64,000 nucleotides of DNA from Rhodoferax saidenbachensis (GTDB taxonomy: Bacteria; Pseudomonadota; Gammaproteobacteria; Burkholderiales; Burkholderiaceae_C): assembly GCF_001955715.1 (NCBI RefSeq), contig NZ_CP019239.1, positions 62,001-126,000 on the forward strand, in the 5' to 3' direction. How positions within the stretch are numbered: position 1 is the stretch's first letter; every line of letters starts with the position of its first letter. Shown here piece after piece: positions 53,280 to 62,467 of the stretch. The notes under the pieces are model-generated. The model saw nothing but the letters and a program-made list of their open reading frames with translations, ran no database searches and had not been told where the DNA came from. A program made the position numbers and the translations under genes.

Positions 53280-54173
53280 TCAGAGCGCCTTCTGGTAACC
53301 GGGGTGCCAGCGCAGCCAGTACTGCTCCAGAGCGCGGGCAAACAGGTCGGCCAGCTTGCCCAGTAGCGCGTACAGCAGGATGCCCACCAGCACGATGTCG
53401 GTTTGCAGGAACTCGCGGGCGTTCATGGTCATGTAACCAATGCCGGACTGCGCCGAGATGGTTTCCGCCACGATCAGGATCACCCACATCAGCCCCAGCG
53501 AAAACCGCAGGCCCACCAGGATGCTGGACAGCGCGCCCGGCAAAATGATCTGGCGGTACAACTGCCAGCGCGACAGGCCATAGGTGCGGCCCATCTCGAT
53601 GAGCTGCGGGTCCACATTGCGGATGCCGTGGAAGGTGTTGAGGTAGATCGGGAAGAACACCGACACCGCGATCAGGAACAGCTTGGCCGACTCGTCAATG
53701 CCAAACCACAAAATCACCAACGGGATCATCGCCAGCGCGGGCACGTTGCGCACCATCTGGATGGTGGAGTCCAGCAGCGTTTCAAACACCCGCACCGAAC
53801 CGGTCAGCAGACCGAGCAACAAACCCAGCCCGCCACCAATGGCTAGGCCCGTAAGTGCGCGCCCGGCGCTCACCTTCACATGGGTCCACAACTCGCCGGA
53901 TTCGGCCAGTGTCCACGCCGCAGTGGCCACGTCCAGCGGCGCGGGCAACACGCGGCTGGAGAGCCAGCCGCGCGAGGCGGAGAGTTGCCACAGCGCAATC
54001 AGCGCCAGCGGCACCAGCCACGGTAGCAGGCGCTGGCCGACGGCGCGCAGGAAGCGCTGTATCGGTTCCGCAGGCAGGGAGAACAGCGGGAACAACGGCA
54101 AGAAGCCGTAACCCGGGGTTTCAATCACGTCCAGTTGGGGCGTGGGGGAGGCTTCGTGGGGTGTGCGGGTCAT
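53280..54173 (-). CDS. ssuC: Aliphatic sulfonate ABC transporter permease SsuC
   Basis: A 297-residue permease with a proline-rich cytosolic N-terminus, helix LLPWLVPLALIALWQLSA, SRVLPAPLDV and the EAA-like loop MGRTYGLSRWQLYRQIILPGAL. These are SsuC features. The start codon overlaps the VOC gene stop by 4 bases. Confidence 0.93.
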   Translation of the reverse strand: MTRTPHEASPTPQLDVIETPGYGFLPLFPLFSLPAEPIQRFLRAVGQRLLPWLVPLALIALWQLSASRGWLSSRVLPAPLDVATAAWTLAESGELWTHVKVSAGRALTGLAIGGGLGLLLGLLTGSVRVFETLLDSTIQMVRNVPALAMIPLVILWFGIDESAKLFLIAVSVFFPIYLNTFHGIRNVDPQLIEMGRTYGLSRWQLYRQIILPGALSSILVGLRFSLGLMWVILIVAETISAQSGIGYMTMNAREFLQTDIVLVGILLYALLGKLADLFARALEQYWLRWHPGYQKAL

Positions 54174-54544
54174 ACGGTTTGGCTCTGTGAGTCGTCGGGT
54201 TCGAGAAATTCCAGCCCGTTGCCCGCTGGGTCCTGTACATAAAAGCGCAGGTGGCCTGGCAGCGGGCGGCTTTCGTCCAGCGTGTAACCGGCGTCCAGCA
54301 GCCGGTTGCGCAGGCCGGGCAGGCCCACCACTTCCAGCGCCAGGTGCGACACCGGCGACGTGGGGTGTGCGCTGTCGTCGGGCACCAGGTCAATGCGCTG
54401 GTCGCCCGCCAGAAACCGCAGCGCCTGGCGCTGCGGGTGGGGCAACTCCAGCAGCCCCAGCAAGCCGTTATAGAAATCGCGTACGGCCTGCTGCGCCACG
54501 CGGCCCAGCGGCAACTGCACATGGTGGATCGCGTGGATGGTCAT
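54170..54544 (-). CDS. VOC-family (glyoxalase-like) protein in the ssu operon
   Basis: A 124-residue vicinal oxygen chelate protein: HAIHHVQLPLG near the start, ALRFLAGDQRIDLVPDD, HLALEV and the ending LRFYVQDPAGNGLEFLEP supply histidine and glutamate in metal-ligand positions. It overlaps ssuC and starts 5 bases after ssuD, so it is an integral operon member. It is not part of the classical ssuEADCBF set. Its substrate is unknown; a role with sulfonate-derived aldehydes is an attractive guess. Confidence 0.85.
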   Translation of the reverse strand: MTIHAIHHVQLPLGRVAQQAVRDFYNGLLGLLELPHPQRQALRFLAGDQRIDLVPDDSAHPTSPVSHLALEVVGLPGLRNRLLDAGYTLDESRPLPGHLRFYVQDPAGNGLEFLEPDDSQSQTV

Positions 54545-54549
54545 GGTCT

Positions 54550-55797
54550 TCAGCTCTGCGAAACCTTGGGCACGAAGTTGTTGGCCACCACTTCGCCAAA
54601 CGGGCCCAGCACGTTGCCACCGGTGAGCTTCTCTTGCGTGTCTATCGACAGCAGCGGGAACACCAGTTCGGCAAAACGGTAGGCTTCTTCCAGGTGCGGG
54701 TAGCCCGACAGCACAAAGGTGTCCAGGCCCAGCGCCGCGTACTCTTCAATACGTGCGGCCACGTTTTGCGGCGAGCCCACCAGCGCTGTGCCGGCACCGC
54801 CACGCACCAGGCCCACGCCCGCCCACAGGTTGGGGCTGATCTCCAGCGATGCGCGGTCGCGCCGATACGTCGACGGGCCGCCCCTAGACGTGAGCGCCCC
54901 CTCGGGGGGCAGCGAGGACACGCCAGTGCCGAGCGTGGGGGCGATGCCCTTGCCGGAGCCATGCAGCGCGGCCATGCGGCGCTGGCCTTCGGAGTCCATC
55001 TTGGCGAAAGCGCTCTGCGCGCGGATCACCGTGTCGTCGTCCAGGCGGCTGATCAGGTCGTCCGCGGCGGCCCAGGCTTTTTCCTCGGTCTCGCGCACGA
55101 TCACATGCAGGCGGATGCCGAAGCTCACCGTGCGGCCGCGTTTGGCAGCGCGCTCGCGCACATCAGCTACTTTCTTCGCCACATCAGCGGGTGGTTCGCC
55201 CCAGGTCAGGTAGGTCTCGACCTGTTCGGCGGCCAGCTCGTGGGCAGCCTCGGACGAGCCACCAAAGTACACCGGCGGGTGCGGCTCTTGCAGCGACGGG
55301 TAGAGCAACTTGGCACCCTTGACGGAGAGGTGTTTGCCCTCAAAGTCATAGGCTTCGCCGGTATGGCTGCGCGTAATGATTTCGCGCCAGATGCGGATGA
55401 ACTCGGCGCTTTGTTCGTAGCGCTCTGCGTGGTCCAGGAACACTCCGTCGCCTTCCAGTTCTGCCTTGTCGCCGCCAGTCACCAGGTTCACCAGCAGGCG
55501 CCCGCCCGAGAGGCGGTCAAAGGTGGCCGCCATGCGTGCCGCCAGCGCGGGCTGGTGCAGGCCGGGGCGCACCGCCACCAAAAATTTCAGGCGCGTGGTC
55601 ACGGGCAGCAGGCTGGAAGCGACCACCCAGGGGTCTTCGCAGGAACGGCCGGTGGGGATGAGTACACCTTCGTAACCCAGGCTGTCGGCCGCTTGCGCGA
55701 TCTGCTTGAGGTAGTTGTGGTCGACCGTGCGTGCACCTTCAGCGGTGCCCAGGTAACGGCTGTCGCCGTGGGTGGGGATGAACCAGAAAATTTTCAT
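54550..55797 (-). CDS. ssuD: FMNH2-dependent alkanesulfonate monooxygenase SsuD
   Basis: A 415-residue luciferase-family monooxygenase that cleaves C1-C10-type sulfonates to aldehyde and sulfite using FMNH2 from Ssu[35 protein letters not shown] and [23 protein letters not shown] are typical. SsuD proteins are about 380 residues; here an extra stretch at about residues 281-313 replaces the short loop before EISPNLW. The matching DNA (54858-54957) is palindromic and repeat-like. The insertion sits at a flexible loop, so activity may be kept. Confidence 0.93.
   Translation of the reverse strand: MKIFWFIPTHGDSRYLGTAEGARTVDHNYLKQIAQAADSLGYEGVLIPTGRSCEDPWVVASSLLPVTTRLKFLVAVRPGLHQPALAARMAATFDRLSGGRLLVNLVTGGDKAELEGDGVFLDHAERYEQSAEFIRIWREIITRSHTGEAYDFEGKHLSVKGAKLLYPSLQEPHPPVYFGGSSEAAHELAAEQVETYLTWGEPPADVAKKVADVRERAAKRGRTVSFGIRLHVIVRETEEKAWAAADDLISRLDDDTVIRAQSAFAKMDSEGQRRMAALHGSGKGIAPTLGTGVSSLPPEGALTSRGGPSTYRRDRASLEISPNLWAGVGLVRGGAGTALVGSPQNVAARIEEYAALGLDTFVLSGYPHLEEAYRFAELVFPLLSIDTQEKLTGGNVLGPFGEVVANNFVPKVSQS
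54858..54957. repeat. Repeat-like in-frame insertion inside ssuD
   Basis: A GC-rich segment centred on GCGCCCCCTCGGGGGGCAGC, with CCCC-TC-GGGG dyad symmetry. It encodes the roughly 30 extra residues of SsuD. Similar GC-rich palindromic elements are common between genes in this bacterial family (recalled, not searched). Confidence 0.6.
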
Positions 55798-55808
55798 GAT
55801 GAAAGCAC

Positions 55809-56999
55809 TCAGGGTTTGACGGGGATGGTTGTGGTCGTGGTGCGCACCGACGGCGGTTGCCAGACGATTTGCGACACCCGCACGGGTTTGGGGATCAGGC
55901 CCAGGCCGTGGAAGGCGTCTGCCACACGCTGCTGGTCGGCAATCGTGTTGGCACCCAGCAGGCCCACGGGCGAGCGCGGGCGGCGTTGCAGAAACAGGCT
56001 CACCACACCCGCGTCCAGGCCGCTGAAATCGGCAATCAGCTTGATCGCTTCTGGCCGGTGCTCTTGCGCAAAACGGTCGGCGTTGGTGAGTTCTTCAAAC
56101 AGCGCGGTTATGGCTTCGGGGTGCTGCGTGGCAAACGGTTTGGAGGCCAGGTAAAACGAGTTGTTGCCCGACAGGCCGCGCCCGGTGGCCAGTGCGCGTG
56201 GCTGGATGGCCAGCTCGGTGGCGGCGTAAAACGGGTCCCAGATGGCCCAGGCGTCCACACTCTGGCGTTCAAACGCGGCGCGCGCATCGGCGGGGGCCAG
56301 GTAGATGGGGGTGATGTCACTCCACTTCAGGTTGGCCTTCTCCAGCGCACGCACCACCAGGTAGTGCGCACTCGACCCCTTTTGCACGGCAACCTTCTTG
56401 CCCTTGAGGTCGGCCAGGGTGCGCAGTGGCGAGTCCTTGAGCACCAGGATGGCGGAGCTGTCGGGCTTGGGTGGCTCTGCGCCCACGTAGACCAGGTCCT
56501 TGTCGGCAGCCTGGGCGAAGACGGGCGGGGCGTCACCGGTCAAGCCAAACTCCAGCGCACCGACGGCCAGGGCTTCGAGCAACTGCGGCCCGGCGGGAAA
56601 CTCGATCCAGCTCACCTTGGTTTGTGGGAAGCGTTTTTCCAGCGCGCCCTGCTGTTTGAGGATCACCAGGTTGGCGGCCGACTTTTGGTAACCAATGCGC
56701 AGCAGCTCGGGCGCCTTGCCGCTGCCGGCAGACTGGGCCCAGGCGCTGCCGCCGGTGATGGGGCCGGACAGACTCCAGGCGCCTGCCGTCACCGCCAGCA
56801 ACTGCAGCAGCGAACGGCGACCGGCGTTCAAGGAGCGCTGTGCCAATCCCACCGTTCGGGCTGAGCTCGGCCTGTCCTGAGCTTGTCGAAGGGTCGAAGC
56901 CTTCGCGAAATACTTGGCGTGCAAGGGCTGCGTTTCGACAAGCTCAACGCGAACGGAGGTGTTTGATAGCGCTTCAGTAGGAGGGACAGGGCGTGCCAT
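55809..56999 (-). CDS. ssuA: Aliphatic sulfonate-binding protein SsuA with repeat-encoded N-terminal extension
   Basis: A 396-residue sulfonate-binding protein. The mature domain begins [20 protein letters not shown] and continues with [26 protein letters not shown], features of SsuA. The signal peptide, with twin arginines ([14 protein letters not shown]), starts only at about residue 60. Residues 15-49 are encoded by a REP pair (56852-56957). AAGGAG before ATG 56999 supports that start, although an internal GTG near 56853 is possible. It follows the second binding-protein gene by 12 bases. Confidence 0.88.
   Translation of the reverse strand: MARPVPPTEALSNTSVRVELVETQPLHAKYFAKASTLRQAQDRPSSARTVGLAQRSLNAGRRSLLQLLAVTAGAWSLSGPITGGSAWAQSAGSGKAPELLRIGYQKSAANLVILKQQGALEKRFPQTKVSWIEFPAGPQLLEALAVGALEFGLTGDAPPVFAQAADKDLVYVGAEPPKPDSSAILVLKDSPLRTLADLKGKKVAVQKGSSAHYLVVRALEKANLKWSDITPIYLAPADARAAFERQSVDAWAIWDPFYAATELAIQPRALATGRGLSGNNSFYLASKPFATQHPEAITALFEELTNADRFAQEHRPEAIKLIADFSGLDAGVVSLFLQRRPRSPVGLLGANTIADQQRVADAFHGLGLIPKPVRVSQIVWQPPSVRTTTTTIPVKP
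56852..56957. repeat. REP-type inverted pair 2 (inside ssuA)
   Basis: Units CCGTTCGGGCTGAGC...CTTGTCGAA and inverted TTCGACAAGCTCAACGCGAA, in frame within the 5' end of ssuA. A partial internal duplication (CTGTCCTGAGCTTGTCGAA) makes the left unit longer. Confidence 0.78.
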
Positions 57000-57011
57000 C
57001 AGGTGTGCTCC

Positions 57012-57974
57012 TTAGCCCAGGTCCACCGGTGCGGCGTGCAGCAGGTTAAGTTTTCGGGGGATCAGCTTGAGTTCGAAGAAGGTGTCGGCAATCACCTGCT
57101 GCTCGGCCAGGATGTCGCGGGTGACCACGGACGTGCCGTAGGCCGCGCGGTTGACGTACAGCTCGGTCACCTCCTTGCTCAGTCCCAGCACGGCGGAGAG
57201 CTCTGTGGCGGCGGCCGCCTTATTTTTGGAGACCCAGGTGTCGATGGCGTTGATTTCTTCGATGGCGATCTTCAGCACGTCGGGATTCTTGGTGGCGAAG
57301 TCGCGCGAGGTGAAGTAATACTGCCGGTTGTTCACAACACCAGAAGCGTCGGCCAGAAGGCGGGCGTCCAGCGTTTTTTGTGCGGCGGCGAGGAACGGGT
57401 CCCAGATGATCCATGCGTCGACGGCGCCTTTTTCAAACGCGGCGCGCGCGTCGGCTGGTGCCAGGAAGATGGACTGCACGTCGCTGTATTTCAGGCCGTT
57501 TTTCTCCAGCAGCTTGACGAGGAAGTACTGCACGTTGGAGCCCTTGTTGTAGGCCACGCGTTTGCCTTTGAGGTCGGCCACGGTCTTGATGGCCGAGTCC
57601 TTGGGCACCACGATGGCTTCGAGCTTCGGCCGTGGCACGGTGGCGCCGGCGTAGACCAGCGGTGCACCTGCGGCCTGGGCAAAGATGGGGGGCGCTTCGC
57701 CCACGTCACCAAAGTCGATGGAGCCGACGTTGAGCGCTTCGAGCTGCACCGGGCCGGCATTGAACTCGGTCCAGGTCACGTTCACGCCCAGCGGGGCCAG
57801 GCGCTTTTCGAGTGTGCCGCGGCCCTTCAGGATGGACAGCCAGCCTTTTTGGTTACCGATGCGCAGCGTGCGCTGGGCGCTTTGTGCGAAGACACTGCCC
57901 GTGCCCAACAGGGCAGTCGAGGCAGCGGCGGTGGCCAACAACTGGCGGCGGTTCAGGGCAGTTTTCAGGGTCAT
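57012..57974 (-). CDS. Second sulfonate-binding protein (SsuA-like)
   Basis: A 320-residue SBP with Tat-like leader (NRRQLLATAAASTALLGTGSVFA) and mature domain LRIGNQKGWLSILKGRGTLEKRL, NVGSIDFGDVGEAPPIFAQAA. It is clearly related to SsuA next door but diverged, so the transporter probably serves two ligand ranges. The start at 57974 gives the signal peptide; a frame to 58136 overlaps ssuE. Confidence 0.88.
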   Translation of the reverse strand: MTLKTALNRRQLLATAAASTALLGTGSVFAQSAQRTLRIGNQKGWLSILKGRGTLEKRLAPLGVNVTWTEFNAGPVQLEALNVGSIDFGDVGEAPPIFAQAAGAPLVYAGATVPRPKLEAIVVPKDSAIKTVADLKGKRVAYNKGSNVQYFLVKLLEKNGLKYSDVQSIFLAPADARAAFEKGAVDAWIIWDPFLAAAQKTLDARLLADASGVVNNRQYYFTSRDFATKNPDVLKIAIEEINAIDTWVSKNKAAAATELSAVLGLSKEVTELYVNRAAYGTSVVTRDILAEQQVIADTFFELKLIPRKLNLLHAAPVDLG

Positions 57975-58095
57975 CGCAAGGTCTTTCAGGGGTGCGCAGA
58001 CAAGGCTTCTCCCTTGCCGCATGCGCGGGTTCAAAAAATGAGGAGCGGGAAATGGAGGCCAGCGCCGCTTCGGGCGGCACCGGGGAGGGAGCGGT

Positions 58096-58686
58096 TTAGA
58101 CGCTACATCGCACTTGCGAAAAATGCACCGGTGCAAACCGTCCGGCGTGGGCCAGTGCGGGTTGCAGGGTTTCGGTCACGATGCCGTGCACCGCTTCGTC
58201 CAGCCGTGCGCCAATGGCGGCATCCACGTGGTAGCTGCCTTCGGGCGACAGGGTGACCTGCGCGTCGGTGGCGTAGATGCCGGAGAGGATGTGCTTGGAG
58301 CCCAGTGCCTGCAGCACCGGGCGCAACGCATAGTCCAGCGCCAGCATGTGGTGTGGGCTGCCACCTGTGGCCAGCGGCAACACCGTCTTGCCCTTGAACG
58401 CGTCTTGCGGCAACACGTCCAGAAACACTTTGAGCACGCCGCTGTAGGCTGCCTTGTACACCGGCGTGGCCACCACGATCACCTGGGCCTGTGCCACCTG
58501 GCCAATGGCCTGGCTGATGGAGCGGTGGCCAAAGTCGGCCAGCAAGAGCGCCTGGGGAGACAGATCGCGCACCCGCAGCCGGTCCACCAGGGCGCCGCGG
58601 GTTTGCAGGCGCTGGCCTGCCGCTTCCAGTAGCGCTGCGGTACGCGAGCGCTCGGAAGGGCTACCGGCAATCAGGAGGACAGACAT
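58096..58686 (-). CDS. ssuE: NADPH-dependent FMN reductase SsuE
   Basis: A 196-residue flavodoxin-fold reductase delivering FMNH2 to SsuD. GSPSERSRTAALLE forms the FMN phosphate loop, ATPVYKAAYSGVLKVFLDVLP is the SsuE/MsuE signature, and LATGGSPHHMLALDYALRPVL follows. Length is normal. The region upstream carries a 42-bp repeat and a REP pair. Confidence 0.93.
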   Translation of the reverse strand: MSVLLIAGSPSERSRTAALLEAAGQRLQTRGALVDRLRVRDLSPQALLLADFGHRSISQAIGQVAQAQVIVVATPVYKAAYSGVLKVFLDVLPQDAFKGKTVLPLATGGSPHHMLALDYALRPVLQALGSKHILSGIYATDAQVTLSPEGSYHVDAAIGARLDEAVHGIVTETLQPALAHAGRFAPVHFSQVRCSV

Positions 58687-58703
58687 CTGGGGGCTTTCTT
58701 TTT

Positions 58704-58745
58704 GCTATGGAAACAGGAGCTGCTTGCGCATATCCCATAAGGGCT
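58704..58745 (+). repeat. 42-bp dispersed repeat, copy 10
   Basis: A well-preserved copy: GCTATGG...AGGAGCTGCTTGCGCATATCCCATAAGGGCT. It lies just upstream of ssuE. Confidence 0.8.
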
Positions 58746-58768
58746 GAAGGTCGATTTGTTGTTGAATT

Positions 58769-58851
58769 CCGTTCGCGTTGAGCTTGTCGAAACGCAGCGC
58801 CTGCCAATCGAAGGTGGTTAGAGGCCCTTCGACAGGCTCAGGGCGAACGGA
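58769..58851. repeat. REP-type inverted pair 3
   Basis: CCGTTCGCGTTGAGCTTGTC and inverted TTCGACAGGCTCAGGGCGAA, in the gap between the sulfate-binding protein gene and ssuE. Confidence 0.8.
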
Positions 58852-58857
58852 GCTGTC

Positions 58858-59874
58858 TTACTTCTTGGTGTAGATCTGGTCAAAGCTGCCGCCGTCGGCA
58901 AAGTGTTCCTTGTCCGCCTTGTCCCAGCCGCCAAAGGCCTGGTCGATGGTGAACAGGTTGATCTTGGGGAACTGCTTGGCGTACTTGGCTTGTGCCTTGG
59001 CCGAGATGGCGGGGCGGTAGAAGTTCTTGCCAGCGATGTCCTGGCCTTCTTCGGTGTACAGGTACTCCAGGTAGGCGGTGGCGACAGTGCGTGTGCCCTT
59101 CTTGTCTACGTTCTTGTCGACCACGGCCACAGCGGGTTCGGCCAGGATGGAGAGGGACGGTGCGACCACGTCAAACTTGGCGCCGAATTCCTTTTCCAGC
59201 AAATAGGCTTCGTTTTCCCAGGCGATCAGCACATCGCCCTGGTTGCGCTGGGCAAAGGTGATGGTGGAGCCGCGTGCGCCAGTGTCCAGAATCGGCACGT
59301 TGGCAAACAGCTTGGCCACGAATTCCTTGGCCTTGGCGTCAGAGCCGAACTTGCGCTTGGCAAATTCCCAGGCTGCCAGGTAGTTCCAGCGGGCGCCGCC
59401 AGAGGTCTTGGGGTTGGGCGTGATGACCTTGATGTCGGGGCGGATCAGGTCATCCCAGTCCTTGATTTTCTTGGGGTTGCCTTCACGCACGGCCAACACG
59501 ATGGTGGAGGTATAGGGCGAAGAGTTGTGGGGCAGGCGTTTTTGCCAGTCGGTGTTGATCCAGCCACCGTTGCGCGCCACGGCGTCGGTGTCACCGGCCA
59601 GTGCCAGTGTGGCCACGTCAGCGTCCAGGCCGTCAATGATGGAGCGGGCCTGTTTGCCGGATCCACCGTGGCTTTGCTTGATGGTCACGTCCTGGCCGGT
59701 CTTGGCTTTCCAATGTTTGGCGAACGCGGCGTTGAATTCGACATACAGCTCGCGCGTCGGGTCGTACGACACGTTAAGCAACTCAACCGGCTTGGGCTGT
59801 GCACCGGCGACCAGCGCGGTGCTGGCCAGGGCGGCGGCAAGGGCAAACTTCAAAAGAGGGCGGCGGTGGGCCAT
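58858..59874 (-). CDS. Sulfate-binding protein, second copy
   Basis: A 338-residue Sbp-type binding protein ([54 protein letters not shown]). It belongs to the Sbp/CysP family but differs from the sbp at 27967, which opens the cysTWA operon. It heads the ssu run without its own permease, so it may share CysTWA. GGAG precedes ATG 59874. Confidence 0.93.
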   Translation of the reverse strand: MAHRRPLLKFALAAALASTALVAGAQPKPVELLNVSYDPTRELYVEFNAAFAKHWKAKTGQDVTIKQSHGGSGKQARSIIDGLDADVATLALAGDTDAVARNGGWINTDWQKRLPHNSSPYTSTIVLAVREGNPKKIKDWDDLIRPDIKVITPNPKTSGGARWNYLAAWEFAKRKFGSDAKAKEFVAKLFANVPILDTGARGSTITFAQRNQGDVLIAWENEAYLLEKEFGAKFDVVAPSLSILAEPAVAVVDKNVDKKGTRTVATAYLEYLYTEEGQDIAGKNFYRPAISAKAQAKYAKQFPKINLFTIDQAFGGWDKADKEHFADGGSFDQIYTKK

Positions 59875-60215
59875 GGTCAACTCCAGAAAAAACACACGCA
59901 ATATCGCGATGGGTTGGATTCTGGAAGTTGGTCGTTAAAACTGGAACTACTGTTTTATCAGTTCTAAATTACTTAAACATCTTTAAAGGGGTTGGCCGGG
60001 AAGAGGTAATCGGAGATCGTCATCGAATCCGTCAAGAATGAATATGGATGGAATGCCTGCCGGGCGCGACGACATGGATGACGAAAGCTAGGTTCTTTCC
60101 TAAATGTGCAGACTGCAACTTAGGAAGGAGACGTCGAGCCTTTCTGCGTAATGTCGATAGCCAGAATGGGAAAGGTGTGTGCATAAACGATGTTTTGCCT
60201 GTCAGACTTTCGCTC
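59875..60215 (-). promoter_or_regulatory. Upstream region of the sulfonate run
   Basis: This stretch contains no convincing gene. The part at 59935-59990 is AT-rich, with dyad AACTactgttttatcAGTT at 59944-59962, a possible CysB-type control or promoter site for the minus-strand run. The rest shows nothing recognisable. Confidence 0.3.
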
Positions 60216-60362
60216 ATGAAAGTCGAAATACCGCCCCTCAGCGAAGTCTCCAAGTTTGTCGAGAGCTTGCAACGGAATGCGCTTGGTGCATCGCTGCTGA
60301 TCTTGTTGATCCTTTCTGTGGGACTGGTGGTTTATGTTTGGCGTTGGGCGCCGCTTGGATGA
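60216..60362 (+). CDS. Possible small membrane protein (48 aa)
   Basis: A 48-residue reading frame with one strong hydrophobic helix (LGASLLILLILSVGLVVYVWRW) preceded by a charged segment. The same frame is open from 60048 and includes a CADC motif upstream, so a longer protein is possible. No clear ribosome-binding site is visible. Not recognised. Confidence 0.3.
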   Translation: MKVEIPPLSEVSKFVESLQRNALGASLLILLILSVGLVVYVWRWAPLG

Positions 60363-60416
60363 GCGTTTTCAAAGTTGGCCGTGGGAATGAAGCCAGACCG
60401 TGTCCCTGAGCGAACC

Positions 60417-60497
60417 CGTTCGCGTTGAGCTTGTCGAAACGCAGTTCTTGCAAATCGTAGGTGTGTTGAAGGCTTCGACAGGCTCAGCCCGAACGGA
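60417..60497. repeat. REP-type inverted pair 4
   Basis: CCGTTCGCGTTGAGCTTGTC and inverted TTCGACAGGCTCAGCCCGAA, downstream of the AraC-type gene and of the small ORF. Confidence 0.8.
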
Positions 60498-60516
60498 ATA
60501 GTGGTTCTGTATAGCC

Positions 60517-61326
60517 CTAAGCCCCCGCAGCCGCCTTCCCCACCACCCCCTTCCGATACTCATCCGGCGTAGTCCCCATCAGCTTCTTGAACATGCTGAT
60601 AAAGGCCGACGCACTGCCGTAGCCCAAATCCAGCGCAATCGTTTCCACGGTCTGACCGGCTTCCAAGAGTGGCATGGCGCGCACCACGCGCAGGCGTTGG
60701 CGCCATTCGGCGAGCGACATGCCCAGGTCGCGCTGGCAGCGGCGGGTGAGGGTGCGTTCGGTGGTGTGTACGGCGTGGGCCAGTTCGGGCAGGGCGCGGT
60801 TGTCGCCAGGGTTGGTCTGCAGCAGGCGCAGCACGGCAGCCAGTTGCGGGTCTTCCGAGCTGGGCAGGTAGCTGCCCGCGCGCGGTGAAACGGCCAACTG
60901 GTCCAGCAGCACCTGCAGCAGGCGGGCATCTTCTTCCCCGTTGGGGGCGCCGGTGGGCAGTTGGCGCAGGTGTTCCAGCAGGGCGCGCACCAGGGGGCTA
61001 ACGGTCAGCGCGCAGGGCGTGGCGGGCAGGGCGCCGCACAGCGGGCGGCTCACATAGAGCGAGCAGTGGTGTGCCTCCTTGCGGTTCAGGCCCACGTGCT
61101 GCAGGTCGGGCGGCAGCCACAGGCCGTACTGCGGCGGGGCGAGAAAGTGGTGCTCGGCCACCTTGACCTCCATCACGCCGCTGAAGGAATACACAAACTC
61201 GCCCCAGGCGTGCTGGTGCAGCGGGTAGACGCCTTCGGCTGGCACGTGCGCGCTGCGGAACATCAGGGGCGCGGGCAGGCTGGGGCTGGAGATGGGTATT
61301 TCCAGTTTGGGGCGCAGGATGGGCAT
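60517..61326 (-). CDS. AraC-family transcriptional regulator
   Basis: A 269-residue AraC regulator with a cupin sensor (HQHAWGEFVYSFSGVMEVKV) and C-terminal HTHs (LAHAVHTTERTLTRRCQ; ETIALDLGYGSASAFISMFKKLMGTTPDEYRK). It resembles NimR/YeaM-type regulators, whose usual target is a divergent transporter. Here the divergent gene encodes an EamA transporter, the likely target. Confidence 0.88.
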   Translation of the reverse strand: MPILRPKLEIPISSPSLPAPLMFRSAHVPAEGVYPLHQHAWGEFVYSFSGVMEVKVAEHHFLAPPQYGLWLPPDLQHVGLNRKEAHHCSLYVSRPLCGALPATPCALTVSPLVRALLEHLRQLPTGAPNGEEDARLLQVLLDQLAVSPRAGSYLPSSEDPQLAAVLRLLQTNPGDNRALPELAHAVHTTERTLTRRCQRDLGMSLAEWRQRLRVVRAMPLLEAGQTVETIALDLGYGSASAFISMFKKLMGTTPDEYRKGVVGKAAAGA

Positions 61327-61442
61327 GGCAGCGGTGGCGTTTGGCGGCTTTGGTGGATGGCTTGTCTGGTTTGCACTATATCCATGAAAGCAGCCAAATC
61401 AATAATGGCTGCCCTCCCGCCACTTCCTCAGGACCGCACCGC

Positions 61443-62378
61443 ATGGACACCCGCAAAGCCCTCGACTCCCAGGCCATTGGCTGCATGCTGGTGCTGTGCG
61501 CGTTGTGGGCCCTGCAGCAGGTGACGCTCAAGGCCACGGCGCAAGACATTGCGCCCATCTTCCTGATCGGCCTGCGCTCCGGCGTGGCCGCGTTTCTGGT
61601 CTGGCTGGTGATGCTGTGGCGCGGTGAGCGCCTGGGCCTGCACGATGGCAGCTGGCGCCCCGGCCTGCTGGTGGGCCTGCTGTTCGGGCTGGAGTTCATG
61701 CTGGTGGGCGAAGGGCTGCGCCACACCAGTGCCTCACATATGGTGGTTTTCCTTTACACCGCGCCCATCTTCGCGGCGCTGGGTCTGCACTGGCGCCTGC
61801 CGGCCGAGCGGCTGGGCGTGGTGCAGTGGCTGGGCATCGCGTTGGCGTTTGGTGGTATCACCATGGCCTTCTTCGGCCGCACCCAGCCCACGGCGCCTGC
61901 GCCGGGCAATATGTTGTGGGGCGACTTTTTGGGTCTGCTGGGCGGCATGGCCTGGGGCGCCACCACCATGGTGGTGCGCTGTTCGCGCCTGTCCAGCGCG
62001 CCGGCCACACAAACGCTGCTGTACCAACTGGTCTGCGCCTGCGTGCTGCTGCTAGGCGCCGCGCTGTTCACCGGCCAAACCAACATCCACTTCACCCCCC
62101 AGGTCTGGGCCAACCTGGCTTTCCACACGCTGGTGGTGTCGTTCGCAAGTTTTCTGGTCTGGTTCTGGCTGCTGCGCCACTACCTGGCGTCACGCCTGGG
62201 CGTGTTCTCGTTCATGACGCCGCTGTTCGGCATTGTCTTTGGCGCGTGGTTCCTGGACGAGCCGATTGAAATGAGCTTTGTGCTGGGCGCGGTCCCGGTG
62301 TTGTTCGGGATTGTGCTGGTCAGTGGCGGCGCCTCGGTGACGCAATGGTGGGCGCGGTTGCGGCTGCAGATGGGTTGA
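61443..62378 (+). CDS. DMT-superfamily transporter (EamA), divergent from the AraC gene
   Basis: A 311-residue ten-helix EamA transporter with ALWALQQVTLKATAQDIAPI in the first repeat and GDFLGLLGGMAWGATTMVVR in the second. Start 61443 (MDTRKA) fits the family; the open frame continues to 61341. A metabolite or drug exporter controlled by the adjacent AraC protein is the likely role (inference). Confidence 0.86.
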   Translation: MDTRKALDSQAIGCMLVLCALWALQQVTLKATAQDIAPIFLIGLRSGVAAFLVWLVMLWRGERLGLHDGSWRPGLLVGLLFGLEFMLVGEGLRHTSASHMVVFLYTAPIFAALGLHWRLPAERLGVVQWLGIALAFGGITMAFFGRTQPTAPAPGNMLWGDFLGLLGGMAWGATTMVVRCSRLSSAPATQTLLYQLVCACVLLLGAALFTGQTNIHFTPQVWANLAFHTLVVSFASFLVWFWLLRHYLASRLGVFSFMTPLFGIVFGAWFLDEPIEMSFVLGAVPVLFGIVLVSGGASVTQWWARLRLQMG

Positions 62379-62467
62379 GGCGACAGCGCGTTCAATGACG
62401 CATGCGCAGCGCGGGACGCCGTGCTTCAGGACCCCGCATCGCGACTTGGCCCGATCATCGAGGGTGT

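Noticed and set aside
54142..56154. A 670-codon open frame on the plus strand opposite ssuC, the VOC gene, ssuD and ssuA.
   Set aside because: It mirrors recognised genes and shows no protein family features; GC-rich antisense frames of this length are common here.
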